A stretch of DNA of 64,000 nt from Aequorivita sublithincola DSM 14238 (GTDB lineage Bacteria > Bacteroidota > Bacteroidia > Flavobacteriales > Flavobacteriaceae), in assembly GCF_000265385.1 (NCBI RefSeq), contig NC_018013.1, positions 275,001 to 339,000 of the forward strand, in the 5' to 3' direction. The notes beneath the pieces are model-generated. The model was not told the origin of the DNA and did no database searches. It saw only the letters and a program-made list of their open reading frames with translations. A program made the translations under genes and the position numbers. The stretch's first letter is position 1; each line of letters begins with the position of its first letter. Positions 1 to 8,865 of this stretch are shown piece after piece.

Positions 1-212
1 TGTTTTCTCTTCCTCCGGGTACTTAGATGTTTCAGTTCCCCGGGTTTGCCTCCTTGCGGATAATACATCTTCAATGTACTGGGTTGCCCCATTCGGATAC
101 CTGCGGATCAATTTGTATGTGCCAATCCCCGCAGCTTTTCGCAGCTTATCACGTCCTTCTTCGCCTCTGAGAGCCTAGGCATTCCCCATACGCCCTTATT
201 TTGCTTATTGTA
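1..212 (-). rRNA. 23S ribosomal RNA, 5' end (partial)
   Basis: The reverse complement reads as the first ~200 nt of bacterial 23S rRNA, including the conserved GTATGGGGAATGCC segment near the 5' end and the GGGGAACTGAAACATCTAAG segment. The gene runs off the left edge of the window. It is the third structural gene of an rRNA operon read right to left (16S, Ile, Ala, 23S). The exact 5' end is uncertain by about 10 nt. Confidence 0.93.
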
Positions 213-349
213 CTTTTTGCTCTTTTAATGAGTTATTCAAATTTTCAGTATTCAGTATTCAGTGGTCAGTATTCAGTTTAAAAACTGCGTACTAATTACT
301 TCGTACTGCGTACTTCTTTAATTATTACTTTTCTCGTATTCTTTGTTTC

Positions 350-365
350 CAATATGTCAATGAAC
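350..365 (-). promoter_or_regulatory. boxA-like element upstream of 23S
   Basis: On the minus strand this reads GTTCATTGACATATTG. The first eleven bases match E. coli boxA (GCTCTTTAACA) at 8 of 11 positions. The same 16-mer with one mismatch occurs in the 16S leader at 2592-2607, so one copy precedes each large rRNA, as boxA does in other bacteria. An antitermination role through NusB/NusE is inferred from position and sequence. Confidence 0.5.
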
Positions 366-440
366 TGTCTGGACCTCCGCAATATTCACCGCAAGTATTA
401 TGAAATAACTCTTTGGTACTCGTATGTTGGATTCTGTCCG

Positions 441-517
441 TGGTGGAGAATATCGGAGTCGAACCGATGACCTCCTGCGTGCAAGGCAGGCGCTCTAGCC
501 AGCTGAGCTAATCCCCC
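441..517 (-). tRNA. tRNA-Ala (anticodon TGC)
   Basis: A complete cloverleaf can be drawn on the minus strand: acceptor GGGGGAT paired with ATTCTCC, D-arm AGCTCAGCTGG, anticodon loop CTTGCAC inside the CCTGC/GCAGG stem, and T-arm with GGTTCGACTCC. The 3' CCA is encoded, unlike in tRNA-Ile next door. It lies between tRNA-Ile and 23S in the rRNA operon, the usual place. Confidence 0.97.
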
Positions 518-696
518 ATTTCTTTAGTTATGAGTTATTAGTTATGAGTTATGAGTATTTAAACTCGCAACAAACCCAACTTCTAAAATTTCCTTCAATA
601 TGTATTTAATGAACGTGTTTTGAATGTTTAAAGTGTAATGATTAATGTATAATACTGCTATTATTCATTCGACATTATTCCTTATTCATTCTTTTG

Positions 697-770
697 TAGT
701 CCCAGGCAGACTCGAACTGCCGACCTCTACATTATCAGTGTAGCGCTCTAACCAGCTGAGCTATGGGACT
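697..770 (-). tRNA. tRNA-Ile (anticodon GAT)
   Basis: The minus strand folds into a cloverleaf with acceptor AGTCCCA, anticodon stem CTACA/TGTAG around the loop CTGATAA, and T-loop TTCGAGT. It is the first tRNA in the 16S-23S spacer. The terminal CCA is not encoded. Around both spacer tRNAs (518-560 and 782-806) are short degenerate tandem repeats built on GTTATGA and TTCAGT. Confidence 0.97.
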
Positions 771-932
771 CTGTGAAAGTCTCCAATGTTCAGTGTTCAG
801 TAATCAGTTTTGATATACCGAAGACTTAACCTGTTGACCATAATATTATAAAATTGACAGCTAAACCAAGCAAGACTCCTTTAATCCTTTATAAGAGTCT
901 TCTCTTTGTTGAATATTCGGTCGTCTTTCTCT

Positions 933-2459
<1,527 letters not shown>

Positions 2460-2709
2460 TAATCTTCAATAATATTGCGACCATACTTCAGTAAGAGCTC
2501 GACTCCCTCAAAAAAATCTCAGAAAATCTTACTTAGTTTAGTTTCTTTGTTGATCAACATTCTTTCGAATGTTAATCTACGCTGTCAATTTCAATATCTC
2601 AATGAACTTTTCCCTATACTAATACAGAGAGTCAATTTGTCGGTGCTACGGACTCGAACCGCTTCTATCACTACCATTTCACCATTTTTATGAACGCGCC
2701 TATCGCTAA
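2460..2709 (-). other. rRNA operon leader
   Basis: This is transcribed leader between the promoters and 16S. On the minus strand it holds a boxA-like motif (2592-2607, GTTCATTGAGATATTG) also found in the 16S-23S spacer at 350-365. It also contains a small hairpin ACATTCGAAAGAATGT (2556-2571). Near 2640-2668 a GGTTCGAGTCC string resembles a tRNA T-arm, but no cloverleaf can be completed. No protein-coding gene is seen here. Confidence 0.6.
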
Positions 2710-2716
2710 GCGGGTG

Positions 2717-2746
2717 CAAATATAAAACTCTTTTTTAATCCCACAA
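2717..2746 (-). promoter_or_regulatory. rRNA operon promoter P2
   Basis: On the minus strand TTG (2744-2746) is followed by exactly 19 nt and TATATTTG (2717-2724). This is a perfect match to the Bacteroidota primary-sigma consensus TTG-N19-TAnnTTTG. It is followed by GCACCCGCTTAG, the same sequence that follows P1. Confidence 0.85.
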
Positions 2747-2830
2747 TACTTTTTGTGAAAATAATTGAAAATAATTTTAAAAGAACTTTTTCGCTTCCCT
2801 ACAAACCATAGCTCGTATTCTAAGCGGGTG

Positions 2831-2860
2831 CAAATATAGAACCCTTTTCTATTCCAACAA
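2831..2860 (-). promoter_or_regulatory. rRNA operon promoter P1
   Basis: On the minus strand TTG (2858-2860), 19 nt, then TATATTTG (2831-2838) is again a perfect consensus, 114 bp upstream of P2. The bases after the -7 box, GCACCCGCTTAG, are identical to those after P2, so the two promoters look like a duplication or share a constrained discriminator. Confidence 0.85.
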
Positions 2861-2989
2861 ACTTAATTTGAAGTTTTTTTGAAATAAATTTTGCACATTT
2901 TACTAACCCTTTGTTATTGCATTATTTAACCTGAAAAATAAATTTATATTTAAGTATACCTTAATATATAGGCTATTTTCAAGATTGTG

Positions 2990-3108
2990 ACCGCGTTAAG
3001 GATTGAACGGCATGTTTGAGCTCTCCCAATGCGCTGAAAAAGCGCATTGGGAAGCGAGTAGTGAAAGCCTGACCAATAACCATTTTCGGTTATTGGGAAC
3101 GCCCAAAA
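2990..3108. repeat. Two-hairpin extragenic repeat element
   Basis: Two perfect hairpins lie in tandem: CCCAATGCGC/GCGCATTGGG (about 3026-3052) and CCAATAACC/GGTTATTGG (about 3074-3098), separated by a GGCTTTCACTACTCGCTT-like stretch and ending in a CAATCCTTAACGC-like tail on the minus strand. From memory this resembles abundant extragenic elements of Bacteroidota genomes. Only one copy is in this window. It lies between the divergent rrn and thrS promoters. Being a dispersed family is inferred. Confidence 0.5.
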
Positions 3109-3134
3109 AATCATGATAATCCATTATCTGATTA

Positions 3135-3165
3135 TTGCAAACTGCCGAAACTAATAGTATCTTTG
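3135..3165 (+). promoter_or_regulatory. thrS operon promoter
   Basis: TTG (3135-3137), 20 nt, then TATCTTTG (3158-3165), followed by CACCC, matches the Bacteroidota promoter with one extra spacer base. The predicted start lies about 15 nt before the ATG at 3187. This argues against a longer thrS product starting at the TTG at 3163, which is inside the -7 box. Confidence 0.75.
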
Positions 3166-3186
3166 CACCCTAAAATTTTTCAGTAT

Positions 3187-5133
3187 ATGATAGCCATTAC
3201 CTTACCAGATGGAAGTGTAAAGCATTTTGATGCAGGAGTTACGCCTATGGATGTAGCCAAGAATATTAGCGAAGGTTTTGCTAGAAATGTAATTTCAGCA
3301 TCCTTTAACGATACAACTATTGAATCTACCACCCCATTAATGGAAGACGGAAGTCTTGTACTATATACATGGAACAACGAGGAAGGTAAAAAAGCATTTT
3401 GGCATTCTTCCGCACATATTCTAGCCCAGGCTTTAGAGCAGTTATATCCTGGTATTAAATTGACCATTGGTCCAGCCATTGAAAACGGTTTTTATTATGA
3501 TGTAGATTTCGGCGACAAGACTATCGCAGAAAAAGACTTAAAAGAGATTGAAGATAAAATGCTTGAGATTGCGCGAGGAAAGTTTGAATTTTCTTTGCGT
3601 GAATCTTCAAAAGCAGATGCTTTGGATTATTATAAAAAACAAGGCAACGAATATAAAGTAGAGCTGATTGAAAATCTAGAAGATGGAACAATCACTTTCT
3701 GCGATCATGATACGTTTACAGATTTATGTCGTGGCGGACATATTCCAAATACTGGAATTGTGAAAGCAATTAAGTTAATGAGCATTGCAGGTGCATATTG
3801 GCGCGGTGACGAAAAAAACAAGCAACTTACTCGTATCTACGGAATCAGCTTTCCCAAGCAAAAAGACCTAACCGAATATCTTGAATTATTAGAGCAAGCT
3901 AAACAACGTGACCATAGAAAACTTGGAAAGGAGCTAGAGCTTTTTACCTTTTCGCAGAAAGTTGGACAAGGCTTACCTCTTTGGCTACCAAAAGGAGCTG
4001 CTTTACGTGAAAGACTTGAAAATTTCCTAAAGAAAGCCCAGAAAAAAGCGGGTTATGAAATGGTAATTACGCCTCATATTGGTCAAAAAGAACTTTATGT
4101 TACTTCTGGCCACTATGCAAAATACGGAGCTGACAGTTTTCAAGCTATAAAAACTCCTAATGAAGGTGAAGAGTTTATGCTGAAACCAATGAACTGTCCA
4201 CACCACTGCGAAATTTACAACAGCAAACCTTGGTCTTACAAAGATTTACCAAAGCGTTTTGCAGAATTTGGTACAGTTTACCGATACGAGCAAAGTGGCG
4301 AATTACACGGTTTGACTCGTGTTCGTGGATTTACTCAGGATGATGCACATATTTTTTGTACTCCAGATCAATTGGATGACGAATTTAAAAAAGTAATTGA
4401 TCTTGTTTTATATGTTTTCGGATCTTTAGGTTTCGAAAATTTCTACACTCAAGTTTCATTACGTGATCCAGAAAAGCCTGAAAAGTATATAGGAAGTCTT
4501 GAAAACTGGGAAAAAGCCGAAAAAGCTATCATTAATGCCGCAGAATCAAAAGGACTCGACTATAAAATTGAATACGGTGAAGCCGCGTTCTATGGTCCAA
4601 AACTGGATTTTATGGTGAAAGATGCTCTTGGAAGAAGCTGGCAATTGGGAACAATTCAAGTAGATTACAACCTTCCTGAACGTTTCGAATTGGAGTACAA
4701 AGGGAGTGATAACGAGATGCACAGACCCGTTATGATTCACCGTGCGCCATTTGGTAGTATGGAACGTTTTGTGGCTATATTATTAGAACACACTGGCGGA
4801 AACTTTCCGCTTTGGTTGATGCCCGAACAAGTGAGTATCTTATCATTAAGTGAAAAATATGAAAAATACTCCCAAAAAGTTTTAGATTTGCTTGAAAATG
4901 ACGAAATTCGCGCCCTTGTTGACAACAGGAATGAGACAATTGGCAAGAAAATTAGGGAGGCTGAAATGAACAAAATCCCATATATGCTGATTGTAGGAGA
5001 ACAAGAAGAAAAAGATGGAACGGTTTCTGTACGTAAACACGGGGAAGGGGATTTAGGCACAATGACACTAAAAGCTTTTTCAGAATTGATTCAACAAGCA
5101 GTAAAAGCAGAATCAAAAGAATTTAATGTTTAA
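3187..5133 (+). CDS. thrS: Threonine--tRNA ligase
   Basis: Charges tRNA-Thr in the cytoplasm. The protein is 648 aa, full length for the family. It has an N-terminal TGS domain ([15 protein letters not shown], residues 4-18), the second additional editing domain with SAHI and CRGGHI (about 75-215), a class II catalytic core with the zinc cysteine in MNCPHH (about 335) and motif 3 [11 protein letters not shown] (about 518-528), and a C-terminal anticodon-binding domain (about 545-640). The ATG at 3187 was chosen because the upstream in-frame TTG overlaps the promoter. It heads the conserved thrS-infC-rpmI-rplT cluster. Confidence 0.97.
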   Translation: MIAITLPDGSVKHFDAGVTPMDVAKNISEGFARNVISASFNDTTIESTTPLMEDGSLVLYTWNNEEGKKAFWHSSAHILAQALEQLYPGIKLTIGPAIENGFYYDVDFGDKTIAEKDLKEIEDKMLEIARGKFEFSLRESSKADALDYYKKQGNEYKVELIENLEDGTITFCDHDTFTDLCRGGHIPNTGIVKAIKLMSIAGAYWRGDEKNKQLTRIYGISFPKQKDLTEYLELLEQAKQRDHRKLGKELELFTFSQKVGQGLPLWLPKGAALRERLENFLKKAQKKAGYEMVITPHIGQKELYVTSGHYAKYGADSFQAIKTPNEGEEFMLKPMNCPHHCEIYNSKPWSYKDLPKRFAEFGTVYRYEQSGELHGLTRVRGFTQDDAHIFCTPDQLDDEFKKVIDLVLYVFGSLGFENFYTQVSLRDPEKPEKYIGSLENWEKAEKAIINAAESKGLDYKIEYGEAAFYGPKLDFMVKDALGRSWQLGTIQVDYNLPERFELEYKGSDNEMHRPVMIHRAPFGSMERFVAILLEHTGGNFPLWLMPEQVSILSLSEKYEKYSQKVLDLLENDEIRALVDNRNETIGKKIREAEMNKIPYMLIVGEQEEKDGTVSVRKHGEGDLGTMTLKAFSELIQQAVKAESKEFNV

Positions 5134-5149
5134 TTAAAATATACTAGTC

Positions 5150-5704
5150 ATAGCAATACGAAGAAAAAGAAGTAGAGGTCCCGCAAGGATAATTAAGGAA
5201 GATCAACACAGAATCAATGGAAAGATTCGTGTTGAAGAGGTACGCCTTGTAGGAGACAATGTTGAAATCGGGGTTTATCCCTTAAAAAGAGCACGTGAAA
5301 TTGCTGAAGAGCAAGAACTCGATCTTGTTGAAATTTCACCAAATGCCAGCCCACCAGTTTGTAAAGTAATAGACTATAAAAAGTTTGTTTACGAACAGAA
5401 AAAACGTGAAAAAGTCCTAAAGGCTAAAGCAACCAAGGTTACCATTAAAGAAATCAGGTTCGGCCCAAATACAGATGATCACGATTACGAGTTTAAAAAG
5501 AAACACGGAGAAAAGTTTTTGCAGGAAGGTTCAAAATTGAAGGCATACGTTTTCTTTAAAGGACGTTCAATCATTTACAAAGACCAAGGTGAAATTTTAC
5601 TCTTACGTCTTGCCCGAGATCTTGAAGAATTCGGAAAAGTGGAACAAATGCCAAAATTGGAAGGTAAGCGAATGATTATGTTCATTGCGCCTAAAAAAAA
5701 GTAG
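5150..5704 (+). CDS. infC: Translation initiation factor IF-3 with a non-AUG start
   Basis: Binds the 30S subunit and monitors initiator tRNA and start-codon choice. Read from 5150 the frame gives [20 protein letters not shown] then the IF-3 N-domain ([29 protein letters not shown]) and C-domain ([32 protein letters not shown]); 184 aa, usual length. The frame is open from 5138 and contains no ATG, GTG or TTG before the conserved domain, so initiation must use a rare codon. The AUA at 5150 best fits the usual MAIRR- N-terminus of flavobacterial IF-3; AUA at 5141 or 5156 is possible. Rare start codons in infC are the known basis of IF-3 autoregulation. It lies 16 nt after thrS. Confidence 0.93.
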   Translation: MAIRRKRSRGPARIIKEDQHRINGKIRVEEVRLVGDNVEIGVYPLKRAREIAEEQELDLVEISPNASPPVCKVIDYKKFVYEQKKREKVLKAKATKVTIKEIRFGPNTDDHDYEFKKKHGEKFLQEGSKLKAYVFFKGRSIIYKDQGEILLLRLARDLEEFGKVEQMPKLEGKRMIMFIAPKKK

Positions 5705-5705
5705 G

Positions 5706-5756
5706 CAGTAGCAGTGGTCAGTAGGCTCGGCGATTTATCGCGTGCCGTTCAGTAAT
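5706..5756. repeat. Short tandem repeats and a palindrome between infC and rpmI
   Basis: Degenerate GCAGT/GTCAGTA units surround a palindromic core GGCTCGGCGATTTATCGCG (5724-5742). A related element is found in inverse orientation at 46704-46730. The element splits an otherwise tight translation operon. No promoter consensus was seen in the 139-bp gap. Confidence 0.5.
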
Positions 5757-5843
5757 CAAAATTGATTCAGATAAAAATACTTCAGATTTTAATTGAATTT
5801 GAAGTTTACAATAAAGCGAAATAATAAATAAAAAGTAGGAAAC

Positions 5844-6041
5844 ATGCCGAAACAAAAAACAAAATCTAGTGCCAAAAAGCGTTTTAAGCTTACAGGTACT
5901 GGAAAGATCAAAAGAAAGCATGCGTTTAAAAGCCACATCTTAACAAAGAAGAGCAAAAAACGTAAGCTAAAATTAACTCACGACGGTTTGGTACACCAAG
6001 CAGACGAGAGCAATGTGAAACAAATGCTTCGATTGAAGTAA
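5844..6041 (+). CDS. rpmI: 50S ribosomal protein L35
   Basis: A 65-aa basic protein of the large subunit, full length for L35. It starts [20 protein letters not shown] and carries the lysine-rich [13 protein letters not shown] segment typical of the family. It lies between infC and rplT, the conserved bacterial order, although 139 bp of repeat-containing DNA separate it from infC. Confidence 0.97.
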   Translation: MPKQKTKSSAKKRFKLTGTGKIKRKHAFKSHILTKKSKKRKLKLTHDGLVHQADESNVKQMLRLK

Positions 6042-6161
6042 TTTCTTCACCGGTTAAAACAATTATTTAAACCCTGGAGTAGAGCCCAAAAAAAGTATTC
6101 AGTACTCAGTGATTAGTAATCAGTGTTTACGAATCGCCTGCTACAAAAAACAATTAAAATT

Positions 6162-6506
6162 ATGCCAAGATCAGTAAATTCAGTTGCGAAGAGAGCCCGC
6201 AGAAAAAAGGTTCTTAAACAAGCCAAAGGTTACTTTGGAAGACGTAAAAACGTATGGACAGTTGCTAAAAACGCTGTGGATAAAGCAATGCTTTACTCAT
6301 ACCGTGACCGTCGTGCAAAAAAGAGAAATTTCAGATCCTTATGGATTACTCGTATCAACGCGGGTGCAAGACAGCATGGAATGTCTTATTCACAATTTAT
6401 GGGAAGTTTAAAAGGTAGTGGAATCGAACTTAACCGAAAGGTTTTGGCAGATTTGGCTATGAACCACCCAGAGGCTTTTGCCGCAGTTGTAAAACAAGTA
6501 AAATAA
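6162..6506 (+). CDS. rplT: 50S ribosomal protein L20
   Basis: A 114-aa large-subunit assembly protein. [20 protein letters not shown] opens the protein, followed by [19 protein letters not shown] and the globular C-terminal part ([20 protein letters not shown]). The ATG at 6162 gives the universal MPR/MARxxN start; an in-frame upstream start at 6123 would add 13 unlike residues. In other bacteria L20 represses its own operon. A stem-loop terminator follows 25 nt after the stop. Confidence 0.97.
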   Translation: MPRSVNSVAKRARRKKVLKQAKGYFGRRKNVWTVAKNAVDKAMLYSYRDRRAKKRNFRSLWITRINAGARQHGMSYSQFMGSLKGSGIELNRKVLADLAMNHPEAFAAVVKQVK

Positions 6507-6530
6507 GACACTAACAATATTATTTCGCCT

Positions 6531-6562
6531 AAAAACCGCTTCAGCAATGAGGCGGTTTTTTT
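6531..6562 (+). terminator. Terminator of the thrS-rplT operon
   Basis: AAAACCGC and GCGGTTTTTTT pair around a 12-nt loop, with a run of T after the stem. This is a classic intrinsic terminator just downstream of rplT. Confidence 0.85.
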
Positions 6563-6615
6563 ATGTGAAAACTTCAAATAAAGTAGAATCAGTATCTTCG
6601 TTAAAAATAGAATGA

Positions 6616-7563
6616 ATGTTCCGTTATAGTTTTCTTCTTTTAATAGTCTTTTCAATTTGGGGAAATTTCATTTTTGCTCAAAAAGGAACAGGGAAATTAT
6701 ATAGAGTTGATAGGTATGAATCTATCTATCTTCCCTTGGGGAAAATTTCATTTGCAGATTCATTAGTTGAATTCAAAGTTGGTTCACCTGCCTCAATTAA
6801 GAAGTACAGAGATAGCTTTCAATGTCTTCACGAACCGAATTATAAAAATTACCAAACCCCAAATTTTGTTTCGTTGGGTTGTGGGGGCTCTTTAACGGTG
6901 AAATTTATAGACAACGGTTTTATGAATCTTCCTGGTGACGACTTATACATTTTTGAAGTTGGACCATCACGAGAAGCTGCTAAAGTAGAAATTTCTCAAA
7001 ACGGAACGGATTGGGTTTATGCCGGAAAAATAGCAGGCGGAAAATCGTCTATTGAACTTAGTAAAGCTGGAGTTGATGACGAAACAGTGTTCTATTTCCT
7101 TCGTATAACTGACATGAAAGAACTTTGCCGAAGCATTAGTGCGGGCGCAGATATTGATGCCATCGGCGCAATAAACAGCGTAATAAAATTAACTATAAGT
7201 GCAGACGTTCTTTTTGATGTTGCAAAATATGGTTTAAAGGAAACCGCCAAACAAACTCTAGATTCCTTGGTGAAAACCATCCAAAAAGTTGATAATGCAA
7301 CTATTTTAATTGAAGGCCATACCGATAGCGATGGTGATGAAGCATCGAATATTCTACTTTCCCAAAACAGATGTGATTCAGTAAAAGATCGATTGATAGC
7401 AATTTTTGGAGCGTCTTCTCTATATGATTTTGAAACTAGAGCTTTGGGAGAAAGTAAACCAAGAGTTCCGAATGATAGTGATGCGAACAAACAATTGAAC
7501 AGACGGGTGGAAATTACCGTTTTACCGCCAAAAGCTTATTACGAAAGTTTAAAGAACAATTAA
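6616..7563 (+). CDS. Secreted OmpA-like peptidoglycan-binding protein
   Basis: A 315-aa exported protein. A signal peptide (residues 1-21, hydrophobic core ending FAQ) precedes a beta-rich region (about 60-190, with PGDDLYIFEVGPS) that looks like a ligand-binding sandwich. The C-terminal OmpA domain (about 200-305) contains VLFDVAKYGLKETA, ILIEGHTDSDGDEASN and LGESKPRVPND, with the usual NRRVEI ending. The OmpA domain should anchor the protein to peptidoglycan. There is no beta-barrel domain in front. Its 3' end overlaps the convergent gene by 4 bp. The partner of the N-terminal domain is unknown. Confidence 0.85.
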   Translation: MFRYSFLLLIVFSIWGNFIFAQKGTGKLYRVDRYESIYLPLGKISFADSLVEFKVGSPASIKKYRDSFQCLHEPNYKNYQTPNFVSLGCGGSLTVKFIDNGFMNLPGDDLYIFEVGPSREAAKVEISQNGTDWVYAGKIAGGKSSIELSKAGVDDETVFYFLRITDMKELCRSISAGADIDAIGAINSVIKLTISADVLFDVAKYGLKETAKQTLDSLVKTIQKVDNATILIEGHTDSDGDEASNILLSQNRCDSVKDRLIAIFGASSLYDFETRALGESKPRVPNDSDANKQLNRRVEITVLPPKAYYESLKNN

Positions 7564-8819
7564 GTTCTTTGCTTTTTCTTTTTTGCCGCAGGAAATAAAA
7601 CGTTGTTCAAAATTAGTCGATATCCAGGAGATTTTGGATGTAAAGCCAATTCCGTTGGAGCGTCCCCTACTCTATGTTGGTAATCTTCCGGATCGTGACC
7701 ACCGTAGAAAGTAAAGAATCCTTTTCCTTTAATTCCGTGAATGTAGCGAGCTTCTCCATTGGTTTTGTTTTCACCCATTACCAAAACATTGGCTTTAATT
7801 TCATCGGAATCAAAAGCTGTGGTTTGCCCCATAAAACCTTTTACTAATGAAGTATGGTTTTGGCAAAGCATTGTTGGTATTGGATCCCACTTGGCAGAAT
7901 AATCCATTAATGTGAAATAATCAGATTCTTTAGAAACCTTTCGCTTTTCAGTCATATCAATGCTGGAAAACTCATAAACCATCGGGCTTCGTTCTAGAAT
8001 GAAATCTTTAAAAGCAAAAGTTTTATTGTAATCTATTTTGCTTTGGTAGTTCGGTTCACTTGGATCGCCGTCAAACATGGGTTCGCAAATATCAAGTCCT
8101 GCAGCAGAAAGAGCTATGTCAAAACTATCCGTTGCGCTACACATTGCAAACATAAATCCTCCGCCAATTACGTAATCGCGAATCTTTTCGGCAACCGCCA
8201 GTTTTTCATCGGAAACTTTGTTGAAGCCTAATTTTGTTGCAAGAGCTTCAGCCTTATTTTTTTCTTCAATATACCAAGGCGCGGAACGATATGCACGGTA
8301 AAATTTTCCGTATTGACCAGTAAAATCTTCGTGGTGCAAGTGAAGCCAATCGTAAAGAATCAATTGATCGCCCAAAACTTCTTCATCATAAATAACGGTG
8401 TAGGGAATTTCGGCATAGGTCAAAACCATTGTAACTGCATCATCCCACGGAAGGTTTCCTTTTGGAGAATACACTGCAACTTTTGGTGCTTTTTCAAGAA
8501 CTACAGCATCCATGTTTTTGGAAGGACTGCTAATATCGGTAAGAATCTGTTCCGTTTTGCTATCGGAAATTACTTCAAATGAAACTCCGCGAATCTGACA
8601 TTCTTTTTGGATTTCGGGAGAATCTGGCATCAAAAAAGAACCACCACGATAGTTGAGCAACCATTTCACTTTTTGTTGCTTCTCTAGCACCCAATACGTA
8701 ATTCCGTAGGCTTTTAGATGTTCCTTTTGGCTTTCAGCATCCATCGGGATTAGGATGTAAGAAGCAGAAGCTTTTATTGAAAAAAGAAGTAAGAATATGA
8801 TTATAATAAAACGTGTCAT
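7560..8819 (-). CDS. Secreted glutamine-amidotransferase-like protein (often labelled asparagine synthetase B)
   Basis: A 419-aa protein with an N-terminal signal peptide (cut near KASA-S, residue 19). From memory, flavobacterial relatives are often called asparagine synthetase B, but I see neither the N-terminal Cys nucleophile nor the SGGxDS ATP-pyrophosphatase motif of that enzyme. Instead the middle has IRDYVIGGGFMFAMCSATDS (about 212-231), a nucleophile-elbow-like Cys in a class I glutamine amidotransferase/ThuA-like context, then GHDPEDYQHRVGD near the end, with a His-Asp-Glu arrangement. An extracytoplasmic hydrolase-like or ligand-binding role is inferred. The substrate is unknown. 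Confidence 0.75.
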   Translation of the reverse strand: MTRFIIIIFLLLFSIKASASYILIPMDAESQKEHLKAYGITYWVLEKQQKVKWLLNYRGGSFLMPDSPEIQKECQIRGVSFEVISDSKTEQILTDISSPSKNMDAVVLEKAPKVAVYSPKGNLPWDDAVTMVLTYAEIPYTVIYDEEVLGDQLILYDWLHLHHEDFTGQYGKFYRAYRSAPWYIEEKNKAEALATKLGFNKVSDEKLAVAEKIRDYVIGGGFMFAMCSATDSFDIALSAAGLDICEPMFDGDPSEPNYQSKIDYNKTFAFKDFILERSPMVYEFSSIDMTEKRKVSKESDYFTLMDYSAKWDPIPTMLCQNHTSLVKGFMGQTTAFDSDEIKANVLVMGENKTNGEARYIHGIKGKGFFTFYGGHDPEDYQHRVGDAPTELALHPKSPGYRLILNNVLFPAAKKKKQRT

Positions 8820-8865
8820 GGTACGAATATAACGACAATTTTTAAGCCAAAGTACTTACAGATTA

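Noticed and set aside
2475..2693. 72-codon open frame upstream of 16S
   Set aside because: It lies in the transcribed rRNA leader on the opposite strand, covers the boxA-like motif and has no protein-like composition.
3163..3186. thrS start at TTG 3163
   Set aside because: The codon lies inside the -7 promoter element and the added residues are not part of the TGS domain.
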